Source: Sulfurospirillum sp. (lineage in GTDB: Bacteria; Campylobacterota; Campylobacteria; Campylobacterales; Arcobacteraceae). Taken from it: a DNA stretch of 64,000 nt. Within the stretch, counting starts at the first letter, position 1. Every line of letters starts with the position of its first letter. Of this stretch, positions 36,343-45,746 are shown one piece after another. Under the pieces are notes generated by a model. The model was given only the letters and a program-made list of their open reading frames with translations. It was not told where the DNA came from and did not search any database. Where the stretch lies: assembly GCA_030491005.1 (NCBI GenBank), contig JAKZMJ010000028.1, positions 1 through 64,000 of the forward strand. Reading direction: 5' to 3'. The translations under genes were made by a program, and so were the position numbers.

Positions 36343-37467
36343 TTGCTTGATGTTTCATTGATTATTTTATGTGCAGGAGATTCTTCGAGATTTGAATTAC
36401 AAGCAAAAAAGCAATGGCTTAGGTCTGATAATACTCCTCTTTGGTTACTGCTTTCAAATAGACTTAAGAACATAGCAAATTTTTGTGAAATAATAATTAC
36501 CTGCCATACAGATGAAATTTCTTATATGAAAAACTTTTCTGATGATTTTACATTTATAAAAGGTGGGAGTACAAGACAAAATTCAATAATAAATGCACTT
36601 AAGAATATTAAAAGTGAATATGTTATGATAACTGATGTTGCAAGAGTGTGTGTACCTGAAGAAGTTATTTTAAACTTAATTAAACATAAAGAAGAAGCCC
36701 ATTGTATTGTACCTATACTTAATATCAATGATACGGTGATTTATGAAAATAATACTATAAATAGAGATAAAACAAAACTTATACAAACTCCACAATTATC
36801 AAAAACATCTATATTAAAAAAAGCACTTAGTACAAACATACAATATACAGATGATAGCTCAGCAATTAAAGCAAATGGTGGTTTAATTAAATATATACAA
36901 GGTAATGAAGAAAGTAGAAAGCTTACTTATCAAAAAGATTTATATTTTTTAGACTGTCTTAAAGAACCATCAAATAACTTTTTTACAGGAATGGGTCTTG
37001 ATATCCATGCCTTTGAAAAAAATAAAAAAATGTTTTTAGGTGGAGTACATATTAAATCTGATTTTGGATTTAAAGCTCATAGTGATGGTGATGTATTAAT
37101 TCATTCCTTAATTGATGCCTTACTTGGAGCTATAGGGGCAGGAGATATTGGAGAATTTTTTCCAGATACAAACGAAAAGTATAAAGATATTTCTTCAAAA
37201 CTTTTATTAGAGCATATAATAAAATTTATATACAATGTTGCTTATGAAATAGTAAATATTGACATAAGTATAATCGCACAAAAACCAAAAATAAGCCCTT
37301 ATAAAAATGAAATAAAATCTTCTTTGTCAAAAATTTTAAATATAGAGAAACAATTTATCAATATAAAAGCTACTACTTCAGAAGAACTTGGATTTATTGG
37401 AAGAAGTGAAGGTATTGCTGTTCAAAGTATTGTTTTACTAAAGTATTATAATTGGAAAAAATTATGA
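36343..37467 (+). CDS. ispDF: Bifunctional isoprenoid enzyme IspDF
   Basis: The 374-residue fusion carries IspD at the N-terminus (SLIILCAGDSSRFELQAKKQ; GGSTRQNSIINAL) and IspF at the C-terminus (GMGLDIHAF; KAHSDGDVLIHSLIDALLGA; GDIGEFFPDT). IspD makes CDP-methylerythritol and IspF makes the cyclic diphosphate in the non-mevalonate pathway. The fused form is typical of Campylobacterota and Alphaproteobacteria. The start is TTG (36343) with AAGGA upstream; no in-frame ATG lies near. Its stop overlaps the next start by 4 bp. Confidence 0.95.
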   Translation: MLDVSLIILCAGDSSRFELQAKKQWLRSDNTPLWLLLSNRLKNIANFCEIIITCHTDEISYMKNFSDDFTFIKGGSTRQNSIINALKNIKSEYVMITDVARVCVPEEVILNLIKHKEEAHCIVPILNINDTVIYENNTINRDKTKLIQTPQLSKTSILKKALSTNIQYTDDSSAIKANGGLIKYIQGNEESRKLTYQKDLYFLDCLKEPSNNFFTGMGLDIHAFEKNKKMFLGGVHIKSDFGFKAHSDGDVLIHSLIDALLGAIGAGDIGEFFPDTNEKYKDISSKLLLEHIIKFIYNVAYEIVNIDISIIAQKPKISPYKNEIKSSLSKILNIEKQFINIKATTSEELGFIGRSEGIAVQSIVLLKYYNWKKL

Positions 37468-38348
37468 ATATCTTAATCATTGAAAATGAAATGTATTTAG
37501 CTGAGAAAATCGTTTCAAGACTTCTTGATGAGGGGCATATTTGTGACTATATTGAATCATCTAATATTAGTAATTTAACAAAAAATTATGATACAATTTT
37601 ATTATCTACATCTTTACCTTACAATTTATGTAAAAAGATAATTCAAAAATATAAACAATCAACTATACTATTGCTTGTAAGCTATATCTCTAATGAAACA
37701 CTTACCTCTCCTTTAGAAAATGGAGCTGATGATTATATTATAAAGCCATTTATTATGGATGAACTTTTAAGAAAAATATATCATTATGAAGATTATAAAA
37801 ATATAAAGATGGAACTTACTAGATTAAAGACTTATATAGATTTTACCTTTGAAAATATTAATATAGATAACTATGCGATACCAAATACTTTTCCTTTATT
37901 AATAGAAACTAAATGCCAAAAATATGCAGATAAATTTCTTTTGAATTTATCAAAAATGAAAAAACTATCTATTGATTTTATTTCTTTAAATTTACATACT
38001 TGGAAAAAAGATATATTAGAGTCAAAAAAAGATTTATTATATTTAAGTAAATACCATATCTTGAAAAAAAATATAAAAGAACAAGTTTTAAAAGTTATTA
38101 AAAATAAAAAATGTATTTTGGTGTCATTTGATGAAGAAGAAGCTTTTCCATACCACAAAATTAGATTTAATGAAGAAAATACTTTATTTGTAAATGGTTC
38201 TATTATTTCTATAAATAATTATTTAAAATTAATAGTTCATTCTTTTCAAGATAAATATCCAGATACTGAATTATCAAAAAAATTAGGAATATCAAGAAAA
38301 TCTTTATGGGAAAAAAGAAAAAAATTAAATATTAGTAGAAAAAAATAG
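37464..38348 (+). CDS. Atypical orphan response regulator, HP1021/Cj1608 type
   Basis: The 294-residue protein has a receiver-like N-terminus (MNILIIENEMYLAEKIVSRL) whose phospho-acceptor position is not Asp (TILLSTSLP), while the conserved Lys survives (ADDYIIKPF). The C-terminal region ends in an HTH (SKKLGISRKSLWEKRKKLNI). Gene order ispDF-regulator-pgpA matches the HP1020-HP1021 and Cj1607-Cj1608 neighbourhood. HP1021 is known as a phosphorylation-independent regulator that binds oriC and senses redox state through cysteines; Cys residues are present here (ICDY, LCKK, KCQK, KCIL). The ATG at 37464 overlapping the ispDF stop is preferred to the TTG at 37452. Confidence 0.88.
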   Translation: MNILIIENEMYLAEKIVSRLLDEGHICDYIESSNISNLTKNYDTILLSTSLPYNLCKKIIQKYKQSTILLLVSYISNETLTSPLENGADDYIIKPFIMDELLRKIYHYEDYKNIKMELTRLKTYIDFTFENINIDNYAIPNTFPLLIETKCQKYADKFLLNLSKMKKLSIDFISLNLHTWKKDILESKKDLLYLSKYHILKKNIKEQVLKVIKNKKCILVSFDEEEAFPYHKIRFNEENTLFVNGSIISINNYLKLIVHSFQDKYPDTELSKKLGISRKSLWEKRKKLNISRKK

Positions 38349-38364
38349 TAAAATAGGAAATATT

Positions 38365-38850
38365 GTGCAAAAACTTTTTTTAACACTTTTTTATTCAGGA
38401 TTAAGTCCAAAAGCACCTGGCACAGTTGGCAGTCTTTTAGCTTTATTTATTGGTCTTTTTTTACTTGAATATATACATGTTTCAACTTTATTTTTATTAG
38501 CATTACTAATTACAGCCTTTTCTATAAAACATATTGATTTATATGAAAAACAAATAGGTATGCACGATAGTAAAGAAATAGTAATAGATGAACTCGTTGG
38601 CATGTGGATAACTTTATCTATTTGTGGTATTAATGATTCAAATTTTTTGATTATGTCGGTCTTGGCTTTTCTTAATTTTAGACTATTTGACATCTGGAAA
38701 CCATCATTAATTGGAAAAATAGATAAAAATGTAAAGGGTGCTTGGGGAGTTATGGGAGATGATATGCTTGCAGGTGTATGTGCAGGTATTACAAGCTCTG
38801 GAATGTATCAAGTATATTTAATACTAATGAAAAATAATTTCTTTTTATAA
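38365..38850 (+). CDS. pgpA: Phosphatidylglycerophosphatase A
   Basis: The 161-residue membrane enzyme removes phosphate from phosphatidylglycerol phosphate in lipid synthesis. Family marks are YSGLSPKAPGTVGSLLAL at the N-terminus, IVIDELVGMWITLSI in the middle, FRLFDIWKPSLIGKIDK and GVMGDDMLAGV near the end. It starts at GTG 38365 with AGGAAA upstream. Only five bases separate its stop from the convergent surE stop. Confidence 0.94.
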   Translation: MQKLFLTLFYSGLSPKAPGTVGSLLALFIGLFLLEYIHVSTLFLLALLITAFSIKHIDLYEKQIGMHDSKEIVIDELVGMWITLSICGINDSNFLIMSVLAFLNFRLFDIWKPSLIGKIDKNVKGAWGVMGDDMLAGVCAGITSSGMYQVYLILMKNNFFL

Positions 38851-38855
38851 GAAAA

Positions 38856-39647
38856 CTACTTTTTTATATTATCGTTTAACCATGTATTTAATTTATTGAT
38901 ATCTTTATACGAAGTTAAATTTAAATGACAAGGGCTTATTGAAATATAATTAGCTTTTATTGCCTCAAAATCACATGATTTATCTACACTACTTTTCCAA
39001 ATCAAGGGGTGAAGTCCTATCCAGTAATATTCTTCTCCTCTTGGATTTAAATGTCTATGCGTATCATTTCCATATTCTCTATATCCAACTTTGGTAATTT
39101 TTATACCCTTACATTCATCAATTGAGATATCTGGAATATTAATATTTAAAAATTTTCTATCATCTAAAGGAAATTCATTGTTTAATATTTGAAGTGCTAG
39201 TTTTTTTATAGTTTGTTTTGCTAAAGAAAAGTCTAGTACTGTATGAAAATGTTTATATACTTGTGAAATAGAAATAGCTGGAATACCTTGTAAAACTGCT
39301 TCCATAGCACCTGCTGCTGTACCACTATAAGTAATATCTTCACCTAAATTTGAGCCTAAATTAATACCTGAAATTACCAAATCAGGTTTATATCCATCTT
39401 TAAATAAATTATTTAAAGAAATAAAAATACAATCAGTTGGAGTTCCATCATCTACTTTATAAAAATCATCACCAATATTTAGCATTCTTAAGGGTCTATC
39501 AAGTGTTAAAGAATGTCCACAAGCTGATTTGTTTTTTGCAGGGGCAACAACTGTGATTTTCGCAATTGGTTCTAAAGCTTCTATTAATACTTTTAAACCT
39601 AAAGAATCAAAGCCATCATCGTTTGTTAGTAGTATATGTTTAATCAT
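38856..39647 (-). CDS. surE: 5'/3'-nucleotidase SurE
   Basis: The 263-residue phosphatase begins with the metal-binding LLTNDDGFDSLGL, followed by VVAPAKNKSACGHSLTLDRP, VDDGTPTDCIFI and VISGINLGSNLGEDITYSGT. It acts on nucleoside monophosphates, mainly in stationary phase. The ATG overlaps the dnaE stop by 4 bp (ATGA), so it is translated with dnaE. Confidence 0.96.
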   Translation of the reverse strand: MIKHILLTNDDGFDSLGLKVLIEALEPIAKITVVAPAKNKSACGHSLTLDRPLRMLNIGDDFYKVDDGTPTDCIFISLNNLFKDGYKPDLVISGINLGSNLGEDITYSGTAAGAMEAVLQGIPAISISQVYKHFHTVLDFSLAKQTIKKLALQILNNEFPLDDRKFLNINIPDISIDECKGIKITKVGYREYGNDTHRHLNPRGEEYYWIGLHPLIWKSSVDKSCDFEAIKANYISISPCHLNLTSYKDINKLNTWLNDNIKK

Positions 39648-42600
39648 ACTATATATGCTCCTTTAAATGATTTTATTAAGTCTATTACTTTTGATTGTAC
39701 TTTTATACCAGTTTCAAGCTCAATATCGCCTAATTCTGATTTAATAAGCAATTTTAATTCTCTTTTTCCTTGATGATTTATTAGCAATTCAAATAAAGAT
39801 GTCATAAGTTCTTCATCGTTTACAAAGGGAATAGCAATGATAAGAGGATCTTCTTTTTCTACAACTTTTTTAATTTTTACTTTTTCTTTTTTTGCCTCTT
39901 TTAAACTTTGGATTTTTAAGATATTCATTCTTGTAAATTTTTCATCTTTAGTAATTCTTACTTTAAAAACAATAGGTTCATCTAGGTTAAAATCTTCATG
40001 TAATTCTTTTAATCTATTTTCAAAAAGTAAAAGCTCAATAGTTCCATGTAAATCCATAATAGATGCAATGCCAAATTTATTACCTTTTTTAGATATTTTT
40101 TCAACTATATTTTCAATTTTTCCAACAAATAATGCTTCACTTCCATCTGTAATTTCATCAATTTTAGAAGATAAAGTATAATTTATCTTACTTAGTTGTT
40201 CTCTGTATGCGTCTAAAGGATGTCCTGAGACATAAAAACCCAAAGATGCCTTTTCAAACTCTAAGATTTCTTTTTTACTATATTCTTCTAAAGATTCTAA
40301 ATTAACTTCAATTCTAGTTAATTCTTCATCATCACCAAATAATGAGCCAATGGCTTGTTTTTTAGCTTTCATAGCATTTGCCACAGCTTCAGATATAAGC
40401 TCAATTTGTTCTAATAAAGCTCGTCTTGAATATCCAAAAGAATCAAAAGCACCTGATTTACTTAAAGCTTCTATCACTCTTTTATTAACCTTACTTCCAT
40501 CAATTCTTGAAATAAAATCAGATAAATCTTTAAATATACCTCCTTCTTTTCTTGAACTTAAAATAGAATTAATAGCTACATTTCCTGCACCTTTTAAAGC
40601 ACCCATTCCAAACATTACAACTTCTTTTTTGTCAATTTGAATTGCTGAAAAAACTGAAAATGATTTATTAATATCAGGTGGAAACAACTCTATTTTTAAG
40701 CGTTTTACTTCATCTACATACCTTACTACTTTATCAGTATTATCTTTTTCAAGAGTAAGTAAAGCTGCCATAAATTCACTTGGATAATATCTTTTTAAAT
40801 ATGAGGTGTAAAATGTGACCATCGCATAAGCAGCACTATGAGACTTATTAAAACCATATCCTGCAAACTTTAAAATTAAATCAAAAAGTTCTTCGCAATG
40901 TTCTTTATTGTAACCTTTTTTAACCCCACCTAAAGCAAACTCACCTTTTAATCTATCCATTTCTTCAATTATTTTTTTCCCCATAGCTCGTCTTACTAAA
41001 TCAGCACCTCCTAAGCTAAAGCCACCAATAGTTTGAACTATTTGCATAACTTGTTCTTGGTAAACGATAACTCCATAAGTTGGTTCTAAAATAGGTTTTA
41101 AAGGAGCTGTAAATTCATCATAAAAATAATCAATTTTAGCCCTTCCGTGTTTTCTATCAATAAAATCATCTAACATTCCTGATTCCATAGGTCCTGGTCT
41201 ATACAAGGCAAGTACAGCAATAATATCTTCAAAATTATCAGGCTTTAATCTCTTACATAAATCTTGCATACCATCTGATTCTATTTGAAATAAGCCTATA
41301 GTATTTCCTGTTTGAATTAAATCATAAACACCTTTATCATTTACATCTGTACTAATAAAATCTATTCTTTTACCATATCTTTTTTCAACTAATTTATTAG
41401 CTTCTTCAATTACGGTTAAAGTCTTAAGTCCTAAAAAATCAAACTTGATTAAATCTACATCTTCAACATACTTACCATTATATTGCGTTGCTAAAGTATC
41501 AAGTCCTGTTGGTTTAAATAAAGGCGTTTTATTCCATAAAGGCTCATTTGATATAACTACACCAGCTGCATGGGTTCCTGCATTTCTGTTAAGTCCTTCA
41601 AGTGCTAAAGCATAGTCCCAAACTCTTGCAGCTTGAGGATCCATATCACATAGCTCTTTTATTTTTGGTTCTTTTTCATATGAAGATACTAAATTAATCT
41701 TTAATTCATCAGGTATTAATTTAGCCATAGCATCAGCTTTTGAATAAGGCATATCAAGAACTCGTGCCACATCTCTTATTACCCCTTTTGCTAAAAGCTT
41801 ACCAAAAGTGATAATCTGTGCTACATTTTCCCTTCCATATTGTTTAACAACATAATCAATAATCTCACCTCGTCTAGCTTGACAAAAATCCATATCAATA
41901 TCTGGCATTGAAATTCTTTCAGGATTTAAAAATCTCTCAAACAATAAACCATAAGGAATGGGATCTATATCTGTAATTTCAAGTGAAAATGCTACTAATG
42001 AACCAGCTGCTGACCCCCTTCCAGGACCCACTGGAATATCCATTTGTTTAGCAACAACAACAAAATCCCAAACAATTAACATATAACCAGGAAATTTCAT
42101 ATTATTTATAATATCAATTTCAACTTGCAATCTATTTTTATACTCTTCATGTTTACTTTTATCAACTATTTTAAGTCTTTTATCCAAACCTTTCCAACAT
42201 TCATCTATAAATAAAATTTTGTCATTTTCAAGTGAATATTCAAGTTCTGGTTGGGGTAAAATTAAATTTGTTAATTTTGCCTTATGTCTTGTAAATTTAA
42301 AATTTGGAGGAGTTGGGTTTCCTAACTTTATTGTTAAATTACATTTGTCTGCTATTTCTTGTGTATTCCTAATGGCTTCAGGAATATCTGCATATAACTT
42401 TGACATTTGCAAGGGAGATTTTAAATAAAACTCATGAACAGTATGCCTAAGACGATTTGGGTCATCATAAAGTTTATTCATAGCTATACACATAAAAGCT
42501 TCGTGTGCATCTGCATCTTTTTGTTCAGAATAATGAGTATCATTTGTAGCAACCACTTTAATACCAGTTTCATGTGCGATTTTTAAAATTTGTTCATCTA

Positions 42601-43186
42601 TAAAGTGTTGGTCTACAATACCATGTCTCATAATTTCAAGATAAAAATCATCTCCAAATATATCTTGATATTCTAATGCTACTTCTTTAGCTCTTTCATA
42701 ACCTTTTGCACCATTTTTTATATTTCTTTCATTTTTTAAATTTAAATGCCAGTTTACTTCACCTTGTAAGCAAGCCGTACTACAAATTAAACCCTCACAA
42801 TTTTCTCTTAAAAGTTTTTTATTAATTCTAGGATAATAATAAAATCCATTCATATAAGCTTGGGAGCTTAGATACATAAGATTTTTATATCCTATTTCAT
42901 TTTTTGCATATAAACACAAATGAAATCTTTGTCTTGTAGATTTGTCATTTAATTCATCTAAATTATGGATATAAGCTTCCATACCAATTATTGGCTTAAC
43001 TCCTACAGCATTCATAGCATTATAAAAATCAATAGCTCCAAACATATTGCCATGATCAGTCATAGCAACAGAAGTCATTCCCATTTTTTTGACTTTTTTT
43101 GCAAGCACTTTTATTTTGTTTGCACCATCTAATAATGAATATTCTGTATGTAAATGTAAATGTGTAAATTGTGGTATTTTTGACAT
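39644..43186 (-). CDS. dnaE: DNA polymerase III alpha subunit DnaE
   Basis: The 1180-residue replicative polymerase begins with the PHP domain (FTHLHLHTEYSLLDGANKIK; MTDHGNMFGAIDFYNA). The polymerase core shows VGPGRGSAAGSLVAFSLEIT and MPDIDMDFCQARR with the catalytic acidic residues, then GLNRNAGTHAAGVV and the fingers (YRPGPMESGMLDDFI; GYGFNKSHSAAYAMVTFYTS). A tandem HhH region and an OB-fold (EALFVGKIENIVEKISKKGN) follow. The length is normal for the family and no damage is visible. Confidence 0.98.
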   Translation of the reverse strand: MSKIPQFTHLHLHTEYSLLDGANKIKVLAKKVKKMGMTSVAMTDHGNMFGAIDFYNAMNAVGVKPIIGMEAYIHNLDELNDKSTRQRFHLCLYAKNEIGYKNLMYLSSQAYMNGFYYYPRINKKLLRENCEGLICSTACLQGEVNWHLNLKNERNIKNGAKGYERAKEVALEYQDIFGDDFYLEIMRHGIVDQHFIDEQILKIAHETGIKVVATNDTHYSEQKDADAHEAFMCIAMNKLYDDPNRLRHTVHEFYLKSPLQMSKLYADIPEAIRNTQEIADKCNLTIKLGNPTPPNFKFTRHKAKLTNLILPQPELEYSLENDKILFIDECWKGLDKRLKIVDKSKHEEYKNRLQVEIDIINNMKFPGYMLIVWDFVVVAKQMDIPVGPGRGSAAGSLVAFSLEITDIDPIPYGLLFERFLNPERISMPDIDMDFCQARRGEIIDYVVKQYGRENVAQIITFGKLLAKGVIRDVARVLDMPYSKADAMAKLIPDELKINLVSSYEKEPKIKELCDMDPQAARVWDYALALEGLNRNAGTHAAGVVISNEPLWNKTPLFKPTGLDTLATQYNGKYVEDVDLIKFDFLGLKTLTVIEEANKLVEKRYGKRIDFISTDVNDKGVYDLIQTGNTIGLFQIESDGMQDLCKRLKPDNFEDIIAVLALYRPGPMESGMLDDFIDRKHGRAKIDYFYDEFTAPLKPILEPTYGVIVYQEQVMQIVQTIGGFSLGGADLVRRAMGKKIIEEMDRLKGEFALGGVKKGYNKEHCEELFDLILKFAGYGFNKSHSAAYAMVTFYTSYLKRYYPSEFMAALLTLEKDNTDKVVRYVDEVKRLKIELFPPDINKSFSVFSAIQIDKKEVVMFGMGALKGAGNVAINSILSSRKEGGIFKDLSDFISRIDGSKVNKRVIEALSKSGAFDSFGYSRRALLEQIELISEAVANAMKAKKQAIGSLFGDDEELTRIEVNLESLEEYSKKEILEFEKASLGFYVSGHPLDAYREQLSKINYTLSSKIDEITDGSEALFVGKIENIVEKISKKGNKFGIASIMDLHGTIELLLFENRLKELHEDFNLDEPIVFKVRITKDEKFTRMNILKIQSLKEAKKEKVKIKKVVEKEDPLIIAIPFVNDEELMTSLFELLINHQGKRELKLLIKSELGDIELETGIKVQSKVIDLIKSFKGAYIV

Positions 43187-43240
43187 AGTTAATTCTTAAT
43201 TTTAATATAGTTTTGATTATAGCTAATCATAAATTAATAC

Positions 43241-43269
43241 TTGACTTTTTAAAACTAAGAAGATATTAT
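43241..43269 (+). promoter_or_regulatory. Sigma-70 promoter of trxA
   Basis: TTGACT (43241-43246), 17-bp spacer, TATTAT (43264-43269), with AAAAGG before the ATG at 43299. Confidence 0.75.
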
Positions 43270-43298
43270 TCTATACAAATAAATTAAAAGGTAAAACA

Positions 43299-43616
43299 AT
43301 GAGCGATTATATTGAATTAACAAAAGATAATTTTGATGAAACAGTAGATAAAGGTATTTCTTTAGTTGACTTTTGGGCTCCATGGTGTGGACCTTGTAAG
43401 ATGTTATCTCCTGTTATTGAAGAGTTAGCAAGTGATTTTAAAGGAAAAGCAAATATATGTAAGGTAAATACTGATGTAGAACAGGATTTAGCTGTAAAAT
43501 ACGGTGTTAGGTCTATTCCTACAATATTATTTATGAAAGATGGAGAAGTTGTAGATCAATTAATAGGTGCAAATTCTAAACAAGCATTAAGTGATAAACT
43601 AAATAGTTTATTATAG
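43299..43616 (+). CDS. trxA: Thioredoxin
   Basis: The 105-residue protein is a classic thioredoxin with the active site FWAPWCGPCKML near residue 30, the cis-Pro in RSIPTILF and the C-terminal helix GANSKQALSDKLNSL. It reduces cytoplasmic disulfides with thioredoxin reductase. It is transcribed alone from its own promoter and is followed by a hairpin. Confidence 0.97.
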   Translation: MSDYIELTKDNFDETVDKGISLVDFWAPWCGPCKMLSPVIEELASDFKGKANICKVNTDVEQDLAVKYGVRSIPTILFMKDGEVVDQLIGANSKQALSDKLNSLL

Positions 43617-43657
43617 AGCTACTTGCAAATTCAATCACAATCAAATATATAATTCTT

Positions 43658-43699
43658 AATAGTAACTATTTTAAGCTTTAAAAAAATAGTTATTATTTC
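43658..43699 (+). terminator. Possible terminator hairpin after trxA
   Basis: AATAGTAACTATTTT (43658-43672) pairs with AAAATAGTTATTATT downstream, with one G-T pair. The T-run after the stem is weak, so a bidirectional hairpin or rho-assisted site is possible. The rest of 43617-43814 shows nothing else. Confidence 0.5.
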
Positions 43700-43814
43700 T
43701 AACTTGCATAATTTACAATATATTTATCAAATTTATTAAAAAATCACATTTTTTCTCCATTCCTTATGGTTAAATTGTAAAATTCAGTATTTTTATATAA
43801 ATTTCTATTAATGG

Positions 43815-44210
43815 TCATGTAATAAGTTTTAAACTTTGATGTATACAAATAGATAAAATTCCAAATGCTAAAACGCAAGCTACCTTATTTGCCCCTTGAT
43901 AGTATATTTTATCACATCCAAAGTCATCTTTTAAGTATTTATTTACTCGCTCTACCATACTTCTTTGCTTGTAGTGATGTTTATCTGATGCTTGAGTCAA
44001 ATTTAAATATTCAAATTTTTCTTTTTCCTCTTTTGCTAAAGCTATTTTTTCTTTTAGCACTTTAGAGTTTTTAGGATTTATATCTATGATTGGTTTATGA
44101 TTTAATTCTTCAGAATACTCTGCAATAATATCACTATCATATCCAGCATCAAGTAAATCATGAAGATACATTACTCTTTTGCTAGTTTCATTTATAAGTG
44201 GAAGTGCTAC
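43815..44210 (-). pseudogene. C-terminal fragment of a DDE transposase
   Basis: The minus frame reads ALPLINETSKRVMYLHDLLD, AGYDSDIIAEYSEELNHKPI, IDINPKN and QRSMVERVNKYLKDDFG, the last third of a DDE transposase with the catalytic Asp near DAGYDS and Glu in MVERVN. The frame stays open up to the left end of the IS3 copy (44211), where it is cut. The N-terminal part is not found on the other side of that IS, so the region has been rearranged. Confidence 0.8.
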
Positions 44211-44299
44211 TATAATGTCCCCAGATAAAACAACCGATTAATAAAATATTTTTATTCCAATAGATACAATATAAAGATAAAAAAAGAGGATATTACATT

Positions 44300-44401
44300 A
44301 TGAGTAGAAAAAGAACAACATACACAGCAAGTTTTAAAGCAAAATTAGTTTTAGAAGTTTTAGAGGGAACAAAGACATTAAATGAGATAGCAACACAATA
44401 A
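44300..44401 (+). pseudogene. Interrupted N-terminal part of IS3 transposase (OrfA region)
   Basis: The frame from ATG 44300 reads the HTH start MSRKRTTYTASFKAKLVLEV, then EGTKTLNEIATQ and TAA (44399-44401). The expected continuation (NVLPKNLLNWKKQF) resumes at 44446 in another frame. About 45 bp of foreign sequence with a hairpin lies between, so the HTH domain and catalytic domain are no longer joined. Confidence 0.75.
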
Positions 44402-44414
44402 GAGTAAAGGACAA

Positions 44415-44434
44415 CTTGTGATTAATATCACAAG
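44415..44434. repeat. Hairpin inside the interrupted transposase
   Basis: CTTGTGAT-TAAT-ATCACAAG, a perfect 8-bp stem. A further GACA (upstream) and TGTC (downstream) can pair around it. It lies in the foreign 45-bp segment at 44401-44445. Confidence 0.7.
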
Positions 44435-44577
44435 GCAAACTGTCGAATGTATTACCAAAGAATTTATTAAATTGGAAGAAACAGTTTTTAGATAATGCAA
44501 GTTTAGCATTTGATAAAAGTGCTTTAGTAAAAGAGTATAAAATAGAAATTGAAACACTACAAAAAGATAAAGATAAT

Positions 44578-45549
44578 ATGGCAAAGAAAGTTGGTGAATT
44601 AACTTTAGAGAAAGATTTTCTTGAGGGAAAGCTCGTAAGCTTGGTATCATTAAATAAGAGAAAAGAGATGATTGATATCAAGCATAAACTATCATTAAAT
44701 AAGCAATTGAAATTATTAGATATATCTAAAACAGCACACTACTATGAACCTGTAATTTCATTTAGTTCTGATGAAGATATGAAGCTTTTAAATACGATAG
44801 ATGTAATACACACAAAGCACCCATACTATGGTACTAGAAGGATAGTTAAACTCTTGGCTAGATTGGGTTTAAATGTTGGTAGAAAACTGATAAAAACAGC
44901 TATGAAATTTATGGGTATAAGAGCATTATATCCTAAGCTTAGAACTACTTTAGCTAATAAAGAACATAAGAAATACCCATACCTTTTAAAAGAGTTTAAA
45001 AATGATAAAAATCAAGTAATCATAGATACTCCAAATAAAGTATGGAGTACAGATATAACATACATCCGACTTGAGAAAGGCTTTGTTTATTTGGCTGCTA
45101 TTATACATTGGAATACTAAGAAGATATTATCATGGAAGTTATCTAATTCAATGGATGTATCCTTGACAACTAGTGTATTAAATGAAGCATTATCTCTATA
45201 TCCAAGACCTCAAATATTAAATACTGATCAAGGGAGTCAATACACGGCAAATGAACATATTCAAATATCAATAGATAATGGAATATCCATATCTATGGAT
45301 GCAAAAGGGAGGTCAATTGATAATATTGTTATTGAAAGATTTTGGAGAACATTAAAATATGAAGATGTATATCCATCTTCATATAAAGATATCAAGGAGG
45401 CAAGAAAAGGAATAGATGAATATATCAATATTTACAATAAAGAGAGATTACATTCTGCAATAGATTATTTAACACCAGATGAAGCATATTATAATTGTTC
45501 TAATGATAAATGTTATAATGCTAAAGAAGTGTTACTAAAGGTAGCTTAG
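44578..45549 (+). CDS. IS3-family transposase catalytic part (OrfB)
   Basis: The 323-residue frame has the integrase core: VWSTDITYIRLEKG, ILNTDQGSQYTA and VIERFWRTLKYED, the full DDE triad. The HTH_21-like region (HTKHPYYGTRRIVKLLARLG) is intact and the C-terminus NAKEVLLKVA matches copy A. The reading frame is open from 44446, before this ATG, and joins the coiled-coil VKEYKIEIETLQKDK, so the annotated start is probably internal. Without the N-terminal DNA-binding part the enzyme is likely inactive. Confidence 0.85.
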   Translation: MAKKVGELTLEKDFLEGKLVSLVSLNKRKEMIDIKHKLSLNKQLKLLDISKTAHYYEPVISFSSDEDMKLLNTIDVIHTKHPYYGTRRIVKLLARLGLNVGRKLIKTAMKFMGIRALYPKLRTTLANKEHKKYPYLLKEFKNDKNQVIIDTPNKVWSTDITYIRLEKGFVYLAAIIHWNTKKILSWKLSNSMDVSLTTSVLNEALSLYPRPQILNTDQGSQYTANEHIQISIDNGISISMDAKGRSIDNIVIERFWRTLKYEDVYPSSYKDIKEARKGIDEYINIYNKERLHSAIDYLTPDEAYYNCSNDKCYNAKEVLLKVA

Positions 45550-45603
45550 AGGTTCGGAATATAAATATATTTAGGATTGGTATTGACAAAGAGGGACAGT
45601 ATA

Positions 45604-45746
45604 GATACAAGAAAAGGTATCAGTAATGCACAAACTATGTTTGGAATATCTGATATAGCAAGTGATAATCATATACGAAACATGTTGGATAAAATAACAC
45701 CCAATAGTTTCAAAAAAGTATATGAAATAATACTTGATAAGTTAAG
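45604..45746 (+). pseudogene. Fragment of the IS4-like transposase found at 60.9 kb
   Basis: The frame reads DTRKGISNAQTMFGISDI, then ASDNHIRNMLDKITPN and SFKKVYEIIL, almost identical to the intact gene at 60972-62321. It starts directly at the IS3 right end and stops where the KAP gene begins. Only about 48 codons survive. Confidence 0.85.

Larger units (their letters stand above)
44211..45603 (+). mobile_element. IS3-family element, copy B
   Basis: Inverted ends TATAATGTCCC (44211-44221) and GGGACAGTATA (45593-45603) match at 10 of 11 bases. The right end matches copy A at 25689. The element cuts two unrelated transposase fragments and has no target duplication (TAC on the left, GAT on the right), which points to rearrangement after insertion. 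Whether the element begins at TATA or at the inner TG cannot be settled here. Confidence 0.85.

Noticed and set aside
37452-37463. TTG start four codons before the regulator ATG
   Set aside because: The ATG at 37464 gives the usual receiver start and a 4-bp overlap with ispDF.
40350-42428. Plus-strand frames opposite dnaE
   Set aside because: They lie fully within a well-supported polymerase gene and have no independent signals.
44334-44681. Minus-strand frames over the IS3 N-terminal region
   Set aside because: They are antisense to the transposase, and their content mirrors it.
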